64,000 nucleotides of DNA from the NCBI RefSeq assembly GCF_029852145.1, contig NC_079970.1, forward strand, positions 23,192,331-23,256,330, in the 5' to 3' direction. Positions 12,594 to 23,156 of this stretch are shown piece by piece. Both the position numbers and the translations under genes were made by a program. The notes beneath the pieces are model-generated. The model was not told the DNA's origin. It did not search any database and saw only the letters and a program-made list of their open reading frames with translations. The DNA comes from Microplitis mediator (Eukaryota > Arthropoda > Insecta > Hymenoptera > Braconidae). Position 1 is the stretch's first letter. Every line of letters begins with the position of its first letter.

Positions 12594-12938
12594 ATGGATT
12601 TTGTCAGCATCAACGATCTTGCTGACCAGTTCTATGTATCGGAAAATCACAATGTCATTGAAGTTATTATTCGTTTAATTAAAATGAGGTGACTAATTAG
12701 TCTTATAATTTTTAACCACCGTAATTTTAAATATATAAGAATTCAAATTTATTAATTAAATTAAATCAAAATTATACATCATTACTTTATGAAGACGATT
12801 CCTTTTAAAATAGTCTAGATTATCTGTTGTTGCCACAAAAAAATAAAGACGCGTTTTTAAATGTAAATCTAAATAAATTAATTATCATATTGCAGGTTTC
12901 GACTGATGGAATCATTTAAAATCAATTGGTGGAGATAA
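12594..12938 (+). CDS. Small two-exon ORF, about 45 aa, unknown
   Basis: Exon 12594-12688 starts at ATG with an in-frame TAA 12 bases upstream and reads MDFVSINDLADQFYV... to ...IKM. It ends in AG before GTGACT. Joining it to the acceptor TATTGCAG at 12895 continues in frame for 14 codons to TAA at 12936-12938 (...FRLMESFKINWWR). Third-position C/G use is higher than in the flanking DNA. The predicted peptide has no signal peptide or known domain. It sits between the two copies of the duplicated exon module, so it may be a short ORF within that transcript. Confidence 0.35.
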
Positions 12939-13781
12939 AAAAAAAAATTTATTATCGAATATCAATTGTTAGAGGAACAGATCGTGTTCTTGGTAAGACA
13001 TTCAAATTTTTTAAGTCCAGAATCAGCTTCGTAGCTCACAATCATGCCATTTTTTATGAGCGGAAGCTGAAATGTAACAAAAATTATTTTCGGTTCTCAA
13101 GTATCTTAGGATTACTTTTTATTTTTATTTTTCCTGAATATTTATTAGCTGGCGCGAAATATCAATCAGTTGTCTAGAAAATAAGACAGTGGAGTCTGGA
13201 GTAAACAAAAGCACTGAGTTTATTCCATATGATTATCACGCATCGTGGACCGCTGGTTCCTGCTGCTGGAAGCAGAGAAAAACGTCCGCCAAGGTGAGTT
13301 ATTTGTTTTAACAAAAAAAAAAAAAAAAAGAAAATAATAGCTCATATGCGAAAATTTTTAAATAAATCAACAAATCTATTAATTTAGTTGAGTTTAATTT
13401 TTTATTTCTGCAGGAATTGAAAGAATTGTCTGCTGCTCTGGATATTTCTTGGTGTGGTGAGTGATTTTTTGCATGGATATTTTTTTGGAAATAAAATACT
13501 ATTATTTTTATTGATGTTGCCTTCAGACTCGAGTCAAAAGAGTGAGCTTACGTTTATCGTTGACTCTTTATTATTTTTCCTCTGTAGCAGAACCATAGAA
13601 TCGCTCAAAAATGGCTTCTCGGGATATTAAATTAGGATAGTATTCGCGGAAATAATTTTGTTGACTACTTTGCTTCTATAGGAATAGAAATTGATCCATA
13701 AGAATAATTAATTTTTTCGTTCTTTGCTCTCTATTAAAAGAAAATAATTATTTCGTGCCTTATTAAGTCCAACTCACCTCC

Positions 13782-13856
13782 GTAGTCTATATTTCTTCCA
13801 TGATATATTCCGCCCCGAAAATATACAAAAATCACAGAAAATTAATTTCTGTTATT
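13782..13856 (-). CDS. Weak candidate exon, minus strand
   Basis: On the minus strand a pyrimidine-rich tract and AACAG precede about 75 bases ending CGGAG before GTGAGT. That block is open in only one frame for about 25 codons (...SGRNISWKKYRLR). The donor is excellent, but the acceptor lies at the edge of the inverted-repeat element at 13866, so a chance match is possible. Product unknown. Confidence 0.2.
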
Positions 13857-13865
13857 ATTCAAAAG

Positions 13866-14240
13866 AGGGGAAGTCTACGGTTTCCATGGCGCGACCAAAT
13901 GATCGCGAATTCTTGTAGAACTCGTCGAAATAAGACTTTTTTTCAAATAGCTATAACTTCTTCAAAAGTGGACTAATTCAGACGTTTTTTTTTCTTCAAA
14001 ATTTTTGTCTTCAAATGCACTTTCCAGAAAAAAATACAAAAAATTGAAGATATTAAAATCTATGAAATATTTCATCTTTTTGAAAAAATCGAGTTTTTCT
14101 CGAATTCCATTTTTATCAAAAACTAAGCGAGAAAAATTTTATTCTTTAAGAAAGTCTTATTTCGTCGAGTTCTACAAGAATTCTTGGTCATTTAGCGGCG
14201 CCTCGGAAACCGTAGAATCCCCCAAAAGGGGGACTATTAT
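13866..14240. mobile_element. Palindromic MITE-like element
   Basis: The left arm (GGGGAAGTCTACGGTTTCC... and GAATTCTTGTAGAACTCGTC) and the right arm (GACGAGTTCTACAAGAATTC...GGAAACCGTAGA) are inverted copies over about 70 bp with some mismatches. The open frame at 14005-14274 lies inside the palindrome and is not regarded as a gene. Confidence 0.55.
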
Positions 14241-14465
14241 GCTTCCCCTTGTAGAAAATTTTAAATTTTCATAGCGGGAAGTTAAAAATGTAAGATATTT
14301 TTTGAATAAACTTTCGACTCAGTCACGACAGGACTTATATTTGAAGTTCCACTCAATATATATTCATACTGCTACAGTTATTATTGTTTATGGAGAAAAC
14401 AGAGAAATAGTAGTACGTGTTATATTTTGAGAATCAAAGGTGACGTTCTCTCAATTCTTTTGAAG

Positions 14466-14561
14466 TGCGTATAATTTGGAGTTGTTTCGCGCGTTGCATC
14501 TGGCAGCTGATGTAAATTCGCAAGACGTCGTTGAAAATCTTGTTTCACGATACAATTGCCA
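14466..14561 (+). CDS. Isolated internal coding exon, plus strand
   Basis: A pyrimidine-rich tract ending TTTTGAAG precedes 96 bases that are open in one frame and end CA before GTAAGA. The peptide reads AYNLELFRALHLAADV then NSQDVVENLVSRYNC. Codons are G/C-ending and the sequence is convincingly protein-like, in contrast to its flanks. The pattern of a strand, then a loop and a helix ending EKYNC-like, reminds me of Ras-association/ubiquitin-like folds, but that is speculative. Entry phase is one base, exit phase two bases. Partner exons were not found, so the parent gene must have long introns. Confidence 0.5.
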
Positions 14562-14651
14562 GTAAGACGTTTCGTTCCATTCGTTCGAGTACGTTCGCTG
14601 GGTGTAAATAAGAAAGACGAAACTATTTCCATGGTGGCAGCACTATGTTCT

Positions 14652-14683
<32 letters not shown>

Positions 14684-15320
14684 GATGGAGTGTGTGCAAT
14701 GCTTGAGCTTTAGCTTCAGCGAGATGTGTGTGCCAAAAATACACGGATATTTGCGACTGGCGTCTGTTTGTTGCTACCGTACGGGAAAAAATTGATGAGA
14801 TTGCTCTTGTATCCATAGTCTCGAGCTACTTTTAAATTCTATTTCTGTAACTGTTATTGATACCTTGTTTCTTTTATTTTATTCCTTAACGTGTAAAACA
14901 GAAGAGCTCTTTTAACTCTTGTTACAAACAGCTAAACTATAATTTTATAGCTTTTGCAGTTATGATTTATTTTATCACCATGAAAATTTTATTTTTATAA
15001 CTTCTGAACACTCGCTAATTCACTGGCGTTTATTATTTTAATTTATTCATTAAAATACGCAATTATTTTTATGAGATAATAATATTTTTTATTACTAACA
15101 TCTACGCTATGGAGTATCTGGACCAAAACTATATAAATAAACTAATATAAGTAGCAGTGATTTAAATGCTTGATACGCGTGAGTGAATATAAAAATATCA
15201 CACGAGCTAAATGAGTATGAAAGTTTAATGTGAGTTTTAAAAAAAGTAAGATAATTTGAATACAACAGATTGTAGTCGCTTGAATAATTGCTAGGGTTTT
15301 AATTTGATAAATTACGTTGA
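14562..15320. other. Intron/intergenic, with (AT)n-(TG)n tract
   Basis: An alternating TATATA run (about 14653-14672) passes into TGTATGTGTG. The rest is AT-rich. ORFs at 14420-14632 (-), 14556-14795 (+) and 15142-15354 (-) are shadows or base-composition frames. Confidence 0.4.
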
Positions 15321-18300
15321 GATAATTGACAGCAAGTAATAGACGCTCGCCCATACAAAATTGTAGCGAAGAAAGAATAAAATAAAAGTTTTAAATTATC
15401 CAGCCGGTCTTTTACTTCATCATTCAGTAGGTTGTTCAGTTGGGCCACTTTTGGACGAGCTCAGATCAGCTCGTGGGCTCTTGAGTCTTTGCTGCTCGAT
15501 GATAATTATCATCATCTTGCGTCATCACGGCATAAATATTTTATAAAAAATAATTATAAATGATAGAAAAATAATTTATCAAAATTTTGTCATCATAAAT
15601 ACTCCATCATCCGACATAATATTTATAATATTGATCTTCATTCCCACTTCTATTTTTAATTTAATCCATAACAATTATTAAATTCTCTTCCGCAATCAAT
15701 AATGCAAGACATATTAAATATGAAACCACCCAACAAAATGTTTTACATTCACAAGCTAAAATATAAATGCTTTGATACCCAATAATTTTTTAAATTCTGA
15801 TATTTAATACTTTTTGCTTGTTATTATTTTAAATATTTTTTAAAAAATTATTTACACGATAAAACTCTTGATTTTCCGGGTGATGACACCAAAAGTGAGA
15901 TAACAAATTTATTATTTTTAAATACATTTTTTTTGTATCACCTCATCAGTAATTTTTTCGTTTTATCTCCCACTAAAAATCCCTATCGGACTTGAAAATT
16001 TTTTCCCGCTTTTTTAAAAATTTTTTCCATCGCCATTTCACTTATCCACTATCTCTTATCACCAGATCAGATATTCAAAAATAAATAATTGAAAATAATA
16101 ACAATCTAAAAGTATTCATCCCCTCTATTAAAATTCTATCATCATAAATACTCCATCATCAATAATCATAACTACGATCCTCCTTTAGCTCTGTTTTTAA
16201 TGCAATTCACAATCATGAGATTCCTTCCGGTAATCAATATCATCTATAACATTAAAAATAATATTCCATCTAACCAGATACCTCACATTCAAACCAATGA
16301 AAAAATTAACGATCCTTAAAAAAAAAATATTAAACTTAGTCATTAACTTCTTATCTAATTATCATCTTCAGAAAATTAAGATCCGCCGCCCTATACCGTA
16401 CATTAAAAAAAAACAGTATCATGCTCTATAAAAAACATTATCTCGAGTTCCTAGTAACGCCAGTTATCAGTTATAAAAATACATATAATCAAGAATTCAA
16501 TTTTAGCTTCTATCCAGCGAATAATCGATAAGTGCCAGCAGAGCAACCGGGTCCTCATGATACTTCCGAGATAAAATACAGCTGATGAAATTATTTGACT
16601 AAGTTATATGTACAACGGGATAACAATTGTTAACTAAATCAATAAATGATGACGAGCAGTCAAGTATTACAAATATATGTATATATATAATATCTTTCTC
16701 CATCCGTTTTCTATTCTATATAAAGCCGAGCCGAGAACCAGCAGAGTTGTAATCATAAATATTTATCAAGTTCACTTACAATTTGTAATCGACTTGATCG
16801 ACTTTTCTGCGCGTACAACAAAAAATAGGTATCACTAGATCTCGAGAAACGGCTTCAGAACCTCTAAGTTCATGTATAATTTATAGGCCTCAGCGTCTAC
16901 TCGCGAGTTCTGTATAATTTCTCTTGCTCTACTATCGAACCTTGACCAGGGACCCGATGTGCAGAGAAACTCTGCCGATGCTGGGAAACTTGTGTCCAAA
17001 GAATCGAGTCAGAGTCCATATAATACCGAGTCCAAGAGTCGAGAGTAGTCTGGTTTACTTCTGCTCCATCTTATTCTACTCTGTACTTATTCTTGGTCTT
17101 GTTCTCGTCGAGCTGCCGTTCAATTCAGATATTATACCCAGGCAAAATAATTCATCCTCTTCACCACCTTTTTCTGGTAACTTTTTTATGCTTTTTATCA
17201 TCAGCCAGAAACAGCTGAGCATGAAGTAGGATAGAGCTGTAGAAAGATTAAACGATAAAAATAATATAAATCTGAGTAGTAGTGTCGCTGTACATGTACA
17301 CGCTCATGCCCATACTGTTACGACGGCCTTTATCACTTTTTTTATGGTTTATTTTTAAAAATATATAAAAAAGTTAGTGGTCATTCCACTTGCTGCTAAA
17401 TAGTGTCCAGCAGACTCTCGTAAATTTACTTTCAACTGGTAGATTTTTTTTTTAGTACGCGGGAGTGCCAACTTTTATTAACGCGGAATTATGATTTCGA
17501 TAGGAGGTATGACGTTGCACTTTGACGTTTAGTTTGAGCGTATGGTTAATCAAATGATTTTGTAGCATGTGAGGTTTTGCATGCGAAATTTTACATTGAG
17601 CCCAAGCTGGAATTATTTATGGTCAAGTTCTTTCTGGAGAAGGCGCGAGAATTTTGAATTGAAAGAAATTTAAAAGGAAAAGAATTAGTGGTATTTATTT
17701 TTGAATATTTGACCTGGTGATAAGAGATGGTGGATAAGTGAAATGGCGATGGAAAAAATTTTTAAAAAAGCGGGAAAAAATTTTCAAGTCCGATAGGGAA
17801 TTTTTAGTGGGAGATAAAACGAAAAAATTACTGATGAGGTGATACAAAAAAAATTTATTTAAAAATAATAAATTTGTTATCTCACTTTTGGTGTCATCAC
17901 CCGGAAAATCAAGAGTTTTATCGTGTAAATAATTTTTTAAAAAATATTTAAAATAATAACAAACAAAAAGTATTAAATATCAGAATTTAAAAAATTATTG
18001 GGTATCAAAGCATTTATATTTTAGCTTGTGAATGTAAAACATTTTGTTGGGTGGTTTCATATTTAATATATCTTGCATTATTGATTGCGGAAGAGAATTT
18101 AATAATTGTTATGGATTAAATTAAAAATAGAAGTGGGTATGACGATCAATATTATAAATATTATGTCGGATGATGGAGTATTTATGATGACAAAATTTTG
18201 ATAAATTATTTTTCTATCATTTATAATTATTTTTTATAAAATATTTATGCCGTGATGACGCAAGATGATGATAATTATCATCGAGCAGCAAAGACTCAAG

Positions 18301-18460
18301 AGCCCACGAGCTGATTTGAGCTCGTCCAAAAGTGGCCCAACTGAACAACCTACTGAATGATGAAGTAAAAGACCAGCTGGATAATTTAAAACTTTTATTT
18401 TATTCTTTCTTCGCTACAATTTTGTATGGACGAGTGTCTATTACTAATTGTCAATTAACC
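15321..18460. mobile_element. Large foldback: about 770-bp inverted arms, 1.6-kb spacer
   Basis: The left arm (about 15321-16086) and right arm (about 17692-18460) are near-identical inverted copies. For example GATGATAATTATCATCATC at about 15498 and its complement at about 18263, and CGGACTTGAAAATTTTTTCC at about 15987 against its complement near 17785, show only occasional mismatches. The spacer contains a second, direct copy of part of the left arm (CATCATAAATACTCCATCAT at about 15592 and again at about 16140). The open frame 16924-17229 in the spacer starts at TTG and is unrecognised; frame 18332-18586 is arm sequence. It could be a foldback-type transposon or a recent inverted duplication. 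Confidence 0.75.
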
Positions 18461-18870
18461 ATCAGATTTTTGTTCCATTATTTTTTTTCTCTATTTGAAT
18501 TCATTTTCACCAACAAATACAAAATGGCAATAATAAAAAAACCGCCGATTAATCGTATCCGCGTTTTTTCAATCCCCGAAATGTGAATTTCATAAGAAGA
18601 TTATGCTCCCTAGATATTCAATGTGCTTTCGCATTTCATTACTTAAAAAAAAAAAAAAGGAAAAAATGAGAAACTCATAATCCAACAGAAAGTATCTGCC
18701 CGAATGCGCCGAGTTTTCTACCAAGGAAATGATTTTATTCTAATTATTCATCTCTTTGTATAAATTGAAAAAATTGAAAATGAAAAAAAAAGCGAACCGA
18801 AAAAATGACGAAAGTGTAAAGTTAAAAAAATAATTCAAACTCAAGCACAACTCGGCAAGTTATTTTTTTC
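18461..18870. other. AT-rich stretch, no gene seen
   Basis: A-rich plus strand (18630-18830) with no usable frame or repeat match. Confidence 0.4.
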
Positions 18871-19125
18871 CCGCGCACTATCCTGCATAAATTATAAATC
18901 TTATTAAACTTCGGAATCAAATGCTTTCACTAACTCCACAGACTATCGAATCTTCGTTTTTTATTTTCGCGGCCATAATTCTCAATGGCTCCATATTATA
19001 ATATATGCGCCAGGGGAGGTACGGAGTGTGTCGACTGCCGCGTTGAAAGAGTATCCATTTGGGTAACCCCGGCCATTTTCCTCAACAACTTTTGCCTGCA
19101 TAAATGGAATTTCAAATATCCTTTT
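18871..19125. promoter_or_regulatory. GC-richer unique block, candidate enhancer
   Basis: This block lacks the homopolymers of its flanks and holds several homeodomain/POU-like words: TGCATAAATTATAAA, TTTTCGCGGCCATAA and CCATTTATGCAG (minus). On the minus strand a CAG acceptor at about 19096 opens a frame of about 37 codons ending in TGA, so a terminal coding exon is an alternative reading. The clustering of TTTAT/ATAAA next to GCGGCCAT is reminiscent of Hox-responsive enhancers, by general knowledge only. Confidence 0.3.
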
Positions 19126-20779
19126 TTTTTCTTTTAATTTTTTTCTCTCGTTTTAAATTCACTGTGAGTAGACGAAAGTACTCTCTTGAGACTATTCTTA
19201 TATCATGTGTGGGTAGATAAAAAACGCTCTTCTGTCTCGGATGGAAAAGAGAAGTACCTTCGGGTCCGAGCGTCAGGAAAAACTTTTTTACAAAAAGATT
19301 TACTTATCTTTTATTATTTTTAGCATAATTTAATAACAGATATCCCACTCTCGCTTATATATTTATATATATATATAAAATATGAACGACTCAGTTATGA
19401 CAAAAAAATGAATTTATTTAATGTTTATTTTTTTTCTTATTTTAAAAATTTATGAGCCTCTTCGGAATATACTTTACAATGTATACTGAGTATAATTGTC
19501 GTTAAAATAATTTATTTGTCACAAAAATAATTAAAATAATCACTTTGAGTAAAAGAAATAATCATATTATTTATTTTCATGTATTTGTATCCTGTCACAA
19601 TTGCTCTCTGTTACAATTGAGACATTTATTCTTAAAGTAGGGTAGGGCCAGGCAAAATGAAAACATAAGGGAAAAAACACACTCTATTTATCTTGAATAC
19701 ACTAAATCTTCACTTGTCGCTTATATTTTTAAAAAATAAGACAAATTTTCAATTGCCATTTGAAATTAAATTTTCTCACTTTTCGGCTGCTCGAAAAAAT
19801 ATTAAAAACTTTTATTTTCATATTTTTAATAAAAGTTAACAAGCTCACTAATCCCGGTATAAATTACACTTATAAATATCATTTGAAATACAACTTGAGA
19901 GCAAAGCATTCGAATAATTTTTTTTTTTTCTTTAATTCTTCAAAAATAAATCTCAGACATCTTAAATTGTTATAAAATAGTTTCAGAAGTAATTAATAAC
20001 AAGAGTTTATTTGAAGAATAAAAAATTCATTATGTTTTGGACATCAGACTTTGCCCTTCTTCTTTACACTGTAAAATACCGGGAGTGAATCCGGATTTTA
20101 TTTCAATCCGAATTCACTCCGGTCCGGGGTTTTAATACTTAAATAAATTAATATTTAATAGAAACAGCTGTTAATCAGAAACATAATTATTTCAATAAAT
20201 AATTACTCCAGACATTAATAATTGAACTTGAAATATTATGTTTTTAATTTATAAAATGATTTAATAGCTCACTCAATTATAATTTCATATATATAATATA
20301 TAATAAAAATATTGTCATTGAATCACTATAGTGACATAATTTTTATGGGAAAATTTGATATTTCGGTAGAATATGAAATGTTATCTCGTGGTATGGTTGA
20401 TGTAAGCCATGCGACAGTTTGTGACTCAGTATAATTATATTTGTTCAAATTTTATTATCAACTGCTTACCCGAGTCAAAAAATAAATTCTGATTCAAGTC
20501 TCAATGTTCTTAATCAAGTTTTTGAGGATCACTTTAGAATTTTAAGATTGACAACAGTACCCTGATTAAACAAAATGATTAAAAATGATTTCCTACGTTA
20601 AATGTCCATAAGAGACAGGATTAGAAATGATTTGAAGGATTAAAAAGTATTTAAAATGATTAAAAAACAAATCATTTTAAATCATTTTTAATCATTTTGT
20701 TTAATCAGGGTATAGAAAGTTATCCTAGTTTATTCCTTAAAGTAGTAGTTACGACCAATTTTACCACTTTGAGGACTAC
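19126..20779. other. AT-rich stretch with one small hairpin element
   Basis: No gene is seen. 20071-20138 holds a compact inverted repeat around GGGAGTGAATCCGGATT / AATCCGAATTCACTCC next to ACTGTAAAATACC. The GGAGTGAA words also occur in the related repeats at 21421 and 44029. A direct repeat of ATGATTAAAAA-type words lies at 20570-20710. Confidence 0.35.
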
Positions 20780-21077
20780 ACTGAAAAAAATAATCGCTAG
20801 CTGCTAGCGATTTTTTTCTTTAGCAGCTAGCGATTTTTAATCGTTAGCTGCAAGCGATTATTTCGTTAGCTGCTAGCGATTTTTTCTTTAGCAGCTAGCG
20901 ATTTTTAATCCTTAGCTGCAAGCGATTCTTTCGTTAGCTGCTAGAAATTTTTCTTTAGCAGCAAGCGAAAAAATCGCTTCCAGCTAGCGAAATAATCGCT
21001 TGCAGCTAACGATTAAAAATCGCTAGCTGCTAAAGAAAAAAATCGCTAGCAGCTAGCGATTATTTTTTTCAGTGTAA
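20780..21077. mobile_element. TA-flanked MITE built of CTAGC words
   Basis: The ends CACTGAAAAAAATAATCGCT and AGCGATTATTTTTTTCAGTG are perfect inverted repeats, flanked on both sides by TA, as expected for Tc1/mariner-type insertions. The interior is an internally repetitive series of GCTAGCTGCTAGCGATTTTT-type words on both strands, so the whole 298 bp can fold into nested hairpins. No coding capacity. Confidence 0.75.
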
Positions 21078-21420
21078 ACTGGAATAAAACATAATCTGGA
21101 TTAGAGCTTCAAAATACTCAAAACGTACAGGAATAATTTTATCCCCATTTGAACCTGAAAAGTCTACTCATTCGAAATTTTCTCTCCCCTCCCTTTTCTA
21201 TCTGAAATTTTTAAAAGTTTGAACTATATCTTTTCATTCGTTGAGAATTTTGAGGCCTTAGTTATAATTAAAAATCGATAAATTATTCGCATTTAGACCT
21301 CAGTTCTCATTGAGGATTTTGACTACTAAAGTAGAGTTACTTTCTGGGCGACAAATGAAACATCAAAGGAATCGAGGCTGTTAAGGACTAAACTAGAATT
21401 TGTTTTTTGACTCGGGTATA

Positions 21421-21586
21421 ATTTTTTTTCAAAATATCAAAGACCTAAGCTCACTGTGTATTAGTAATTTTTTTTATAATTAATTTTTTTCCGAAACTCT
21501 CCTTGAGAGAAATTCACTCCTTCGAGAATAAAATAAATAAAGAACCATCCAATCTGCGTTCACTCTGCAATTTTTTTACAGTATGT
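21421..21586 (-). repeat. Dispersed repeat, inverted relative to 44029-44185
   Basis: AAAATATCAAAGACCTAAGCTC, TATTAGTAATTTTTTTTAT and GTTCACTC-GCAA-TTTTTTACAGT words occur here in order. They appear as the reverse complement at 44029-44185, giving two copies of one non-coding family. Confidence 0.55.
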
Positions 21587-21820
21587 ATTATTATCATATA
21601 TTAACAAGATACTAAATTAAAATAAAATAAAGAAAAAATGATAATAAAGGGAAGCTAATAAAATGGGCAAATATTAAAAAAAAAACGAATAATAGGCAAG
21701 AGTGGATTTTATATCCTTCGGCAAAGAAAAAAAAAGTCGAGTATTATCATTCCATTATTGGCTCCAGAGTACTGACTGGTGCCTATATCCAGTGATCTCC
21801 ACAAAAGACGTAGATCAATA

Positions 21821-21997
21821 CTATTCATACTTGAGTCCTCTTGTCGTTTTGGAGCTGTTCCCATTGATCCTCTTGCACGGTATCACGGTACTGTCCTCCT
21901 TCAGCGTCCATTCTAGCCGGCCCTCTTCAATAAAGAAATGTGTATCTATATATTGATTAAATCTTTCTAACCTTGGGTTCTGCTGGTAACCCCCGTG
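21821..21997 (-). CDS. Possible 3'-terminal coding exon, minus strand
   Basis: A minus-strand frame is open from just after a TGA (21998) to TAG at 21821-21823, 58 codons without an ATG. The peptide, containing NPRLERFNQYIDTHFF, GRLEWTLKEDSTVIPCK and INGNSSKTTRGLKYE, is protein-like and uses many G/C-ending codons. Candidate acceptors are TTACCAG/CAG near 21985 or TATTGAAG near 21933. A terminal exon of an unidentified gene or an old gene/transposon fragment are both possible. Its phase does not join directly to the exon at 25724. Confidence 0.3.
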   Translation of the reverse strand, partial: HGGYQQNPRLERFNQYIDTHFFIEEGRLEWTLKEDSTVIPCKRINGNSSKTTRGLKYE

Positions 21998-21999
21998 TC

Positions 22000-22880
22000 A
22001 GTGAGAACATAAAACAAATCAACCTTTTCTTTTTTTTTTTTGAGTCTATCAGAACGGCAAATAAAGAAAACTTTTATAATTTCCGTTTTTTTTATCTCGC
22101 TCTCAAAACTAAAGTAAGCAGCCTCTGTAAATTATGTGGTGGAATCATTCGTGAAGAAAATTAGATTTTCTTTGTAAATTATCCTACCATTTATTTTGCT
22201 AAAGATAAAAGTTAATCCGAGTGTTATATATATATACATTTGTATGGACGAGAAACTTTTCTAATAGTTGTGAGTCACGATTCAATAAAATAATAATTTA
22301 GATTAAAAATAAAATAATGGCGGGGGTAATTAGTAGTCTAAGTAAGCGCTGAAAGTAACGCGGGTATGTAGATTTAAATGGGGCTGATTTAGTTTCTTTG
22401 CATGAGAGTTTTGGTAAAAAAAGTATTGGCCATTGAAGAAGTTTTTTTTTTTTCTTTCAGTTGAAATTTTTTTTGTTCATTTGCAATAAAAAATGTGGCG
22501 TATTAATTAAAGTAGAGACGAGTCGAGAAAAAATTAACCCCTGAATAAAACTAGATTTTTTTTTATTTTTAATTAATCCCAAATTTCAAATATTTTCTAA
22601 AGGTTTCCAAGAAAATTTATGATTCCGAAGTTAGCAGACAATTAACAATTTCTAATTTTTTTTCAGCAAATCAATTAAAAAAAAACAAATAAAAATATGC
22701 ACATGTAGAAAATGAAGAAAGCTACAGATGCATTTTTAAAAATATTTTTTTTTTCTACAACTTATCGTTTTTATAAAAGTCCAAAAACTATTAGACGTCG
22801 GCTAATTTCAGGATCATGAAAATTGGATTGAAATTTCGGTAATTCTCAACATAATTAAATTTTGTCTTCAAAAATTTTTT
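22000..22880. repeat. AT-rich stretch with third copy of the ATATGCACATGTA repeat
   Basis: 22620-22870 contains AATATGCACATGTAGAAAAT (about 22695) and TTAGACGTCGGCTAATTTCA (about 22791), in the same order as at 9390 and 11565. The remainder is A/T-rich without genes. Confidence 0.45.
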
Positions 22881-23150
22881 GCTGCGAATTCAGTTTTACG
22901 ATTGCTACAATGGTTACATGATAACTATACCGAAGAGTCATAATCTCCTTACATCCCTACTCATAGTAATTCCCGTGATTGGTTCCTCGATCTCAATGGT
23001 TTAACATGAAACAATTAAAATTTAACAGAATAGATTCAATTAAACGGAATTATAGCCAATGGTTAAAATTATGAAAGAGAAAGAGTTCATTGAACAGCTT
23101 CAATACGAAGCAATTAGTATCAAATAAATGGCTATAATAACTAATTGCCC
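22881..23150. promoter_or_regulatory. Unique, less AT-biased block; candidate regulatory DNA
   Basis: There are no homopolymers or repeats here. CAAT/ATTG-type words are frequent (CCAATGG, GATTGG, CAATTA). No frame gives a convincing product: a 19-codon frame near 23069 and a minus-strand GAG-ATC-GAG stretch near 22990 are too short. Assigned as possible enhancer by composition only. Confidence 0.2.
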
Positions 23151-23156
23151 CCTACA

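Larger units (their letters stand above)
10912..13456 (+). ncRNA. Candidate multi-exon transcript with duplicated exon modules
   Basis: Several exon-like blocks on the plus strand are bounded by good splice sites: 10912-11084 (after CTAAACAG, before GTAAAA); about 11841-11977 (after TTTTCAG, before GTAAAT); 12061-12103 (after GTTATAG, before GTGAGT); and about 13230-13292 and 13414-13456 (the second after CTGCAG, before GTGAGT). The pair near 11.95/12.08 kb is a copy of the pair near 13.27/13.43 kb, with the introns diverged. The modules share an open frame (CWK, then LKELSAALDIS), but no ATG leads into it. I therefore favour a non-coding or poorly coding RNA, without excluding an unusual protein. 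Confidence 0.35.

Noticed and set aside
14005..14274. 89-codon frame
   Set aside because: Lies inside and across the arms of the palindromic element at 13866-14240.
16924..17229. 101-codon frame in the foldback loop, considered as a transposase remnant
   Set aside because: No ATG at the start, no catalytic motif, length too short; not enough to call.
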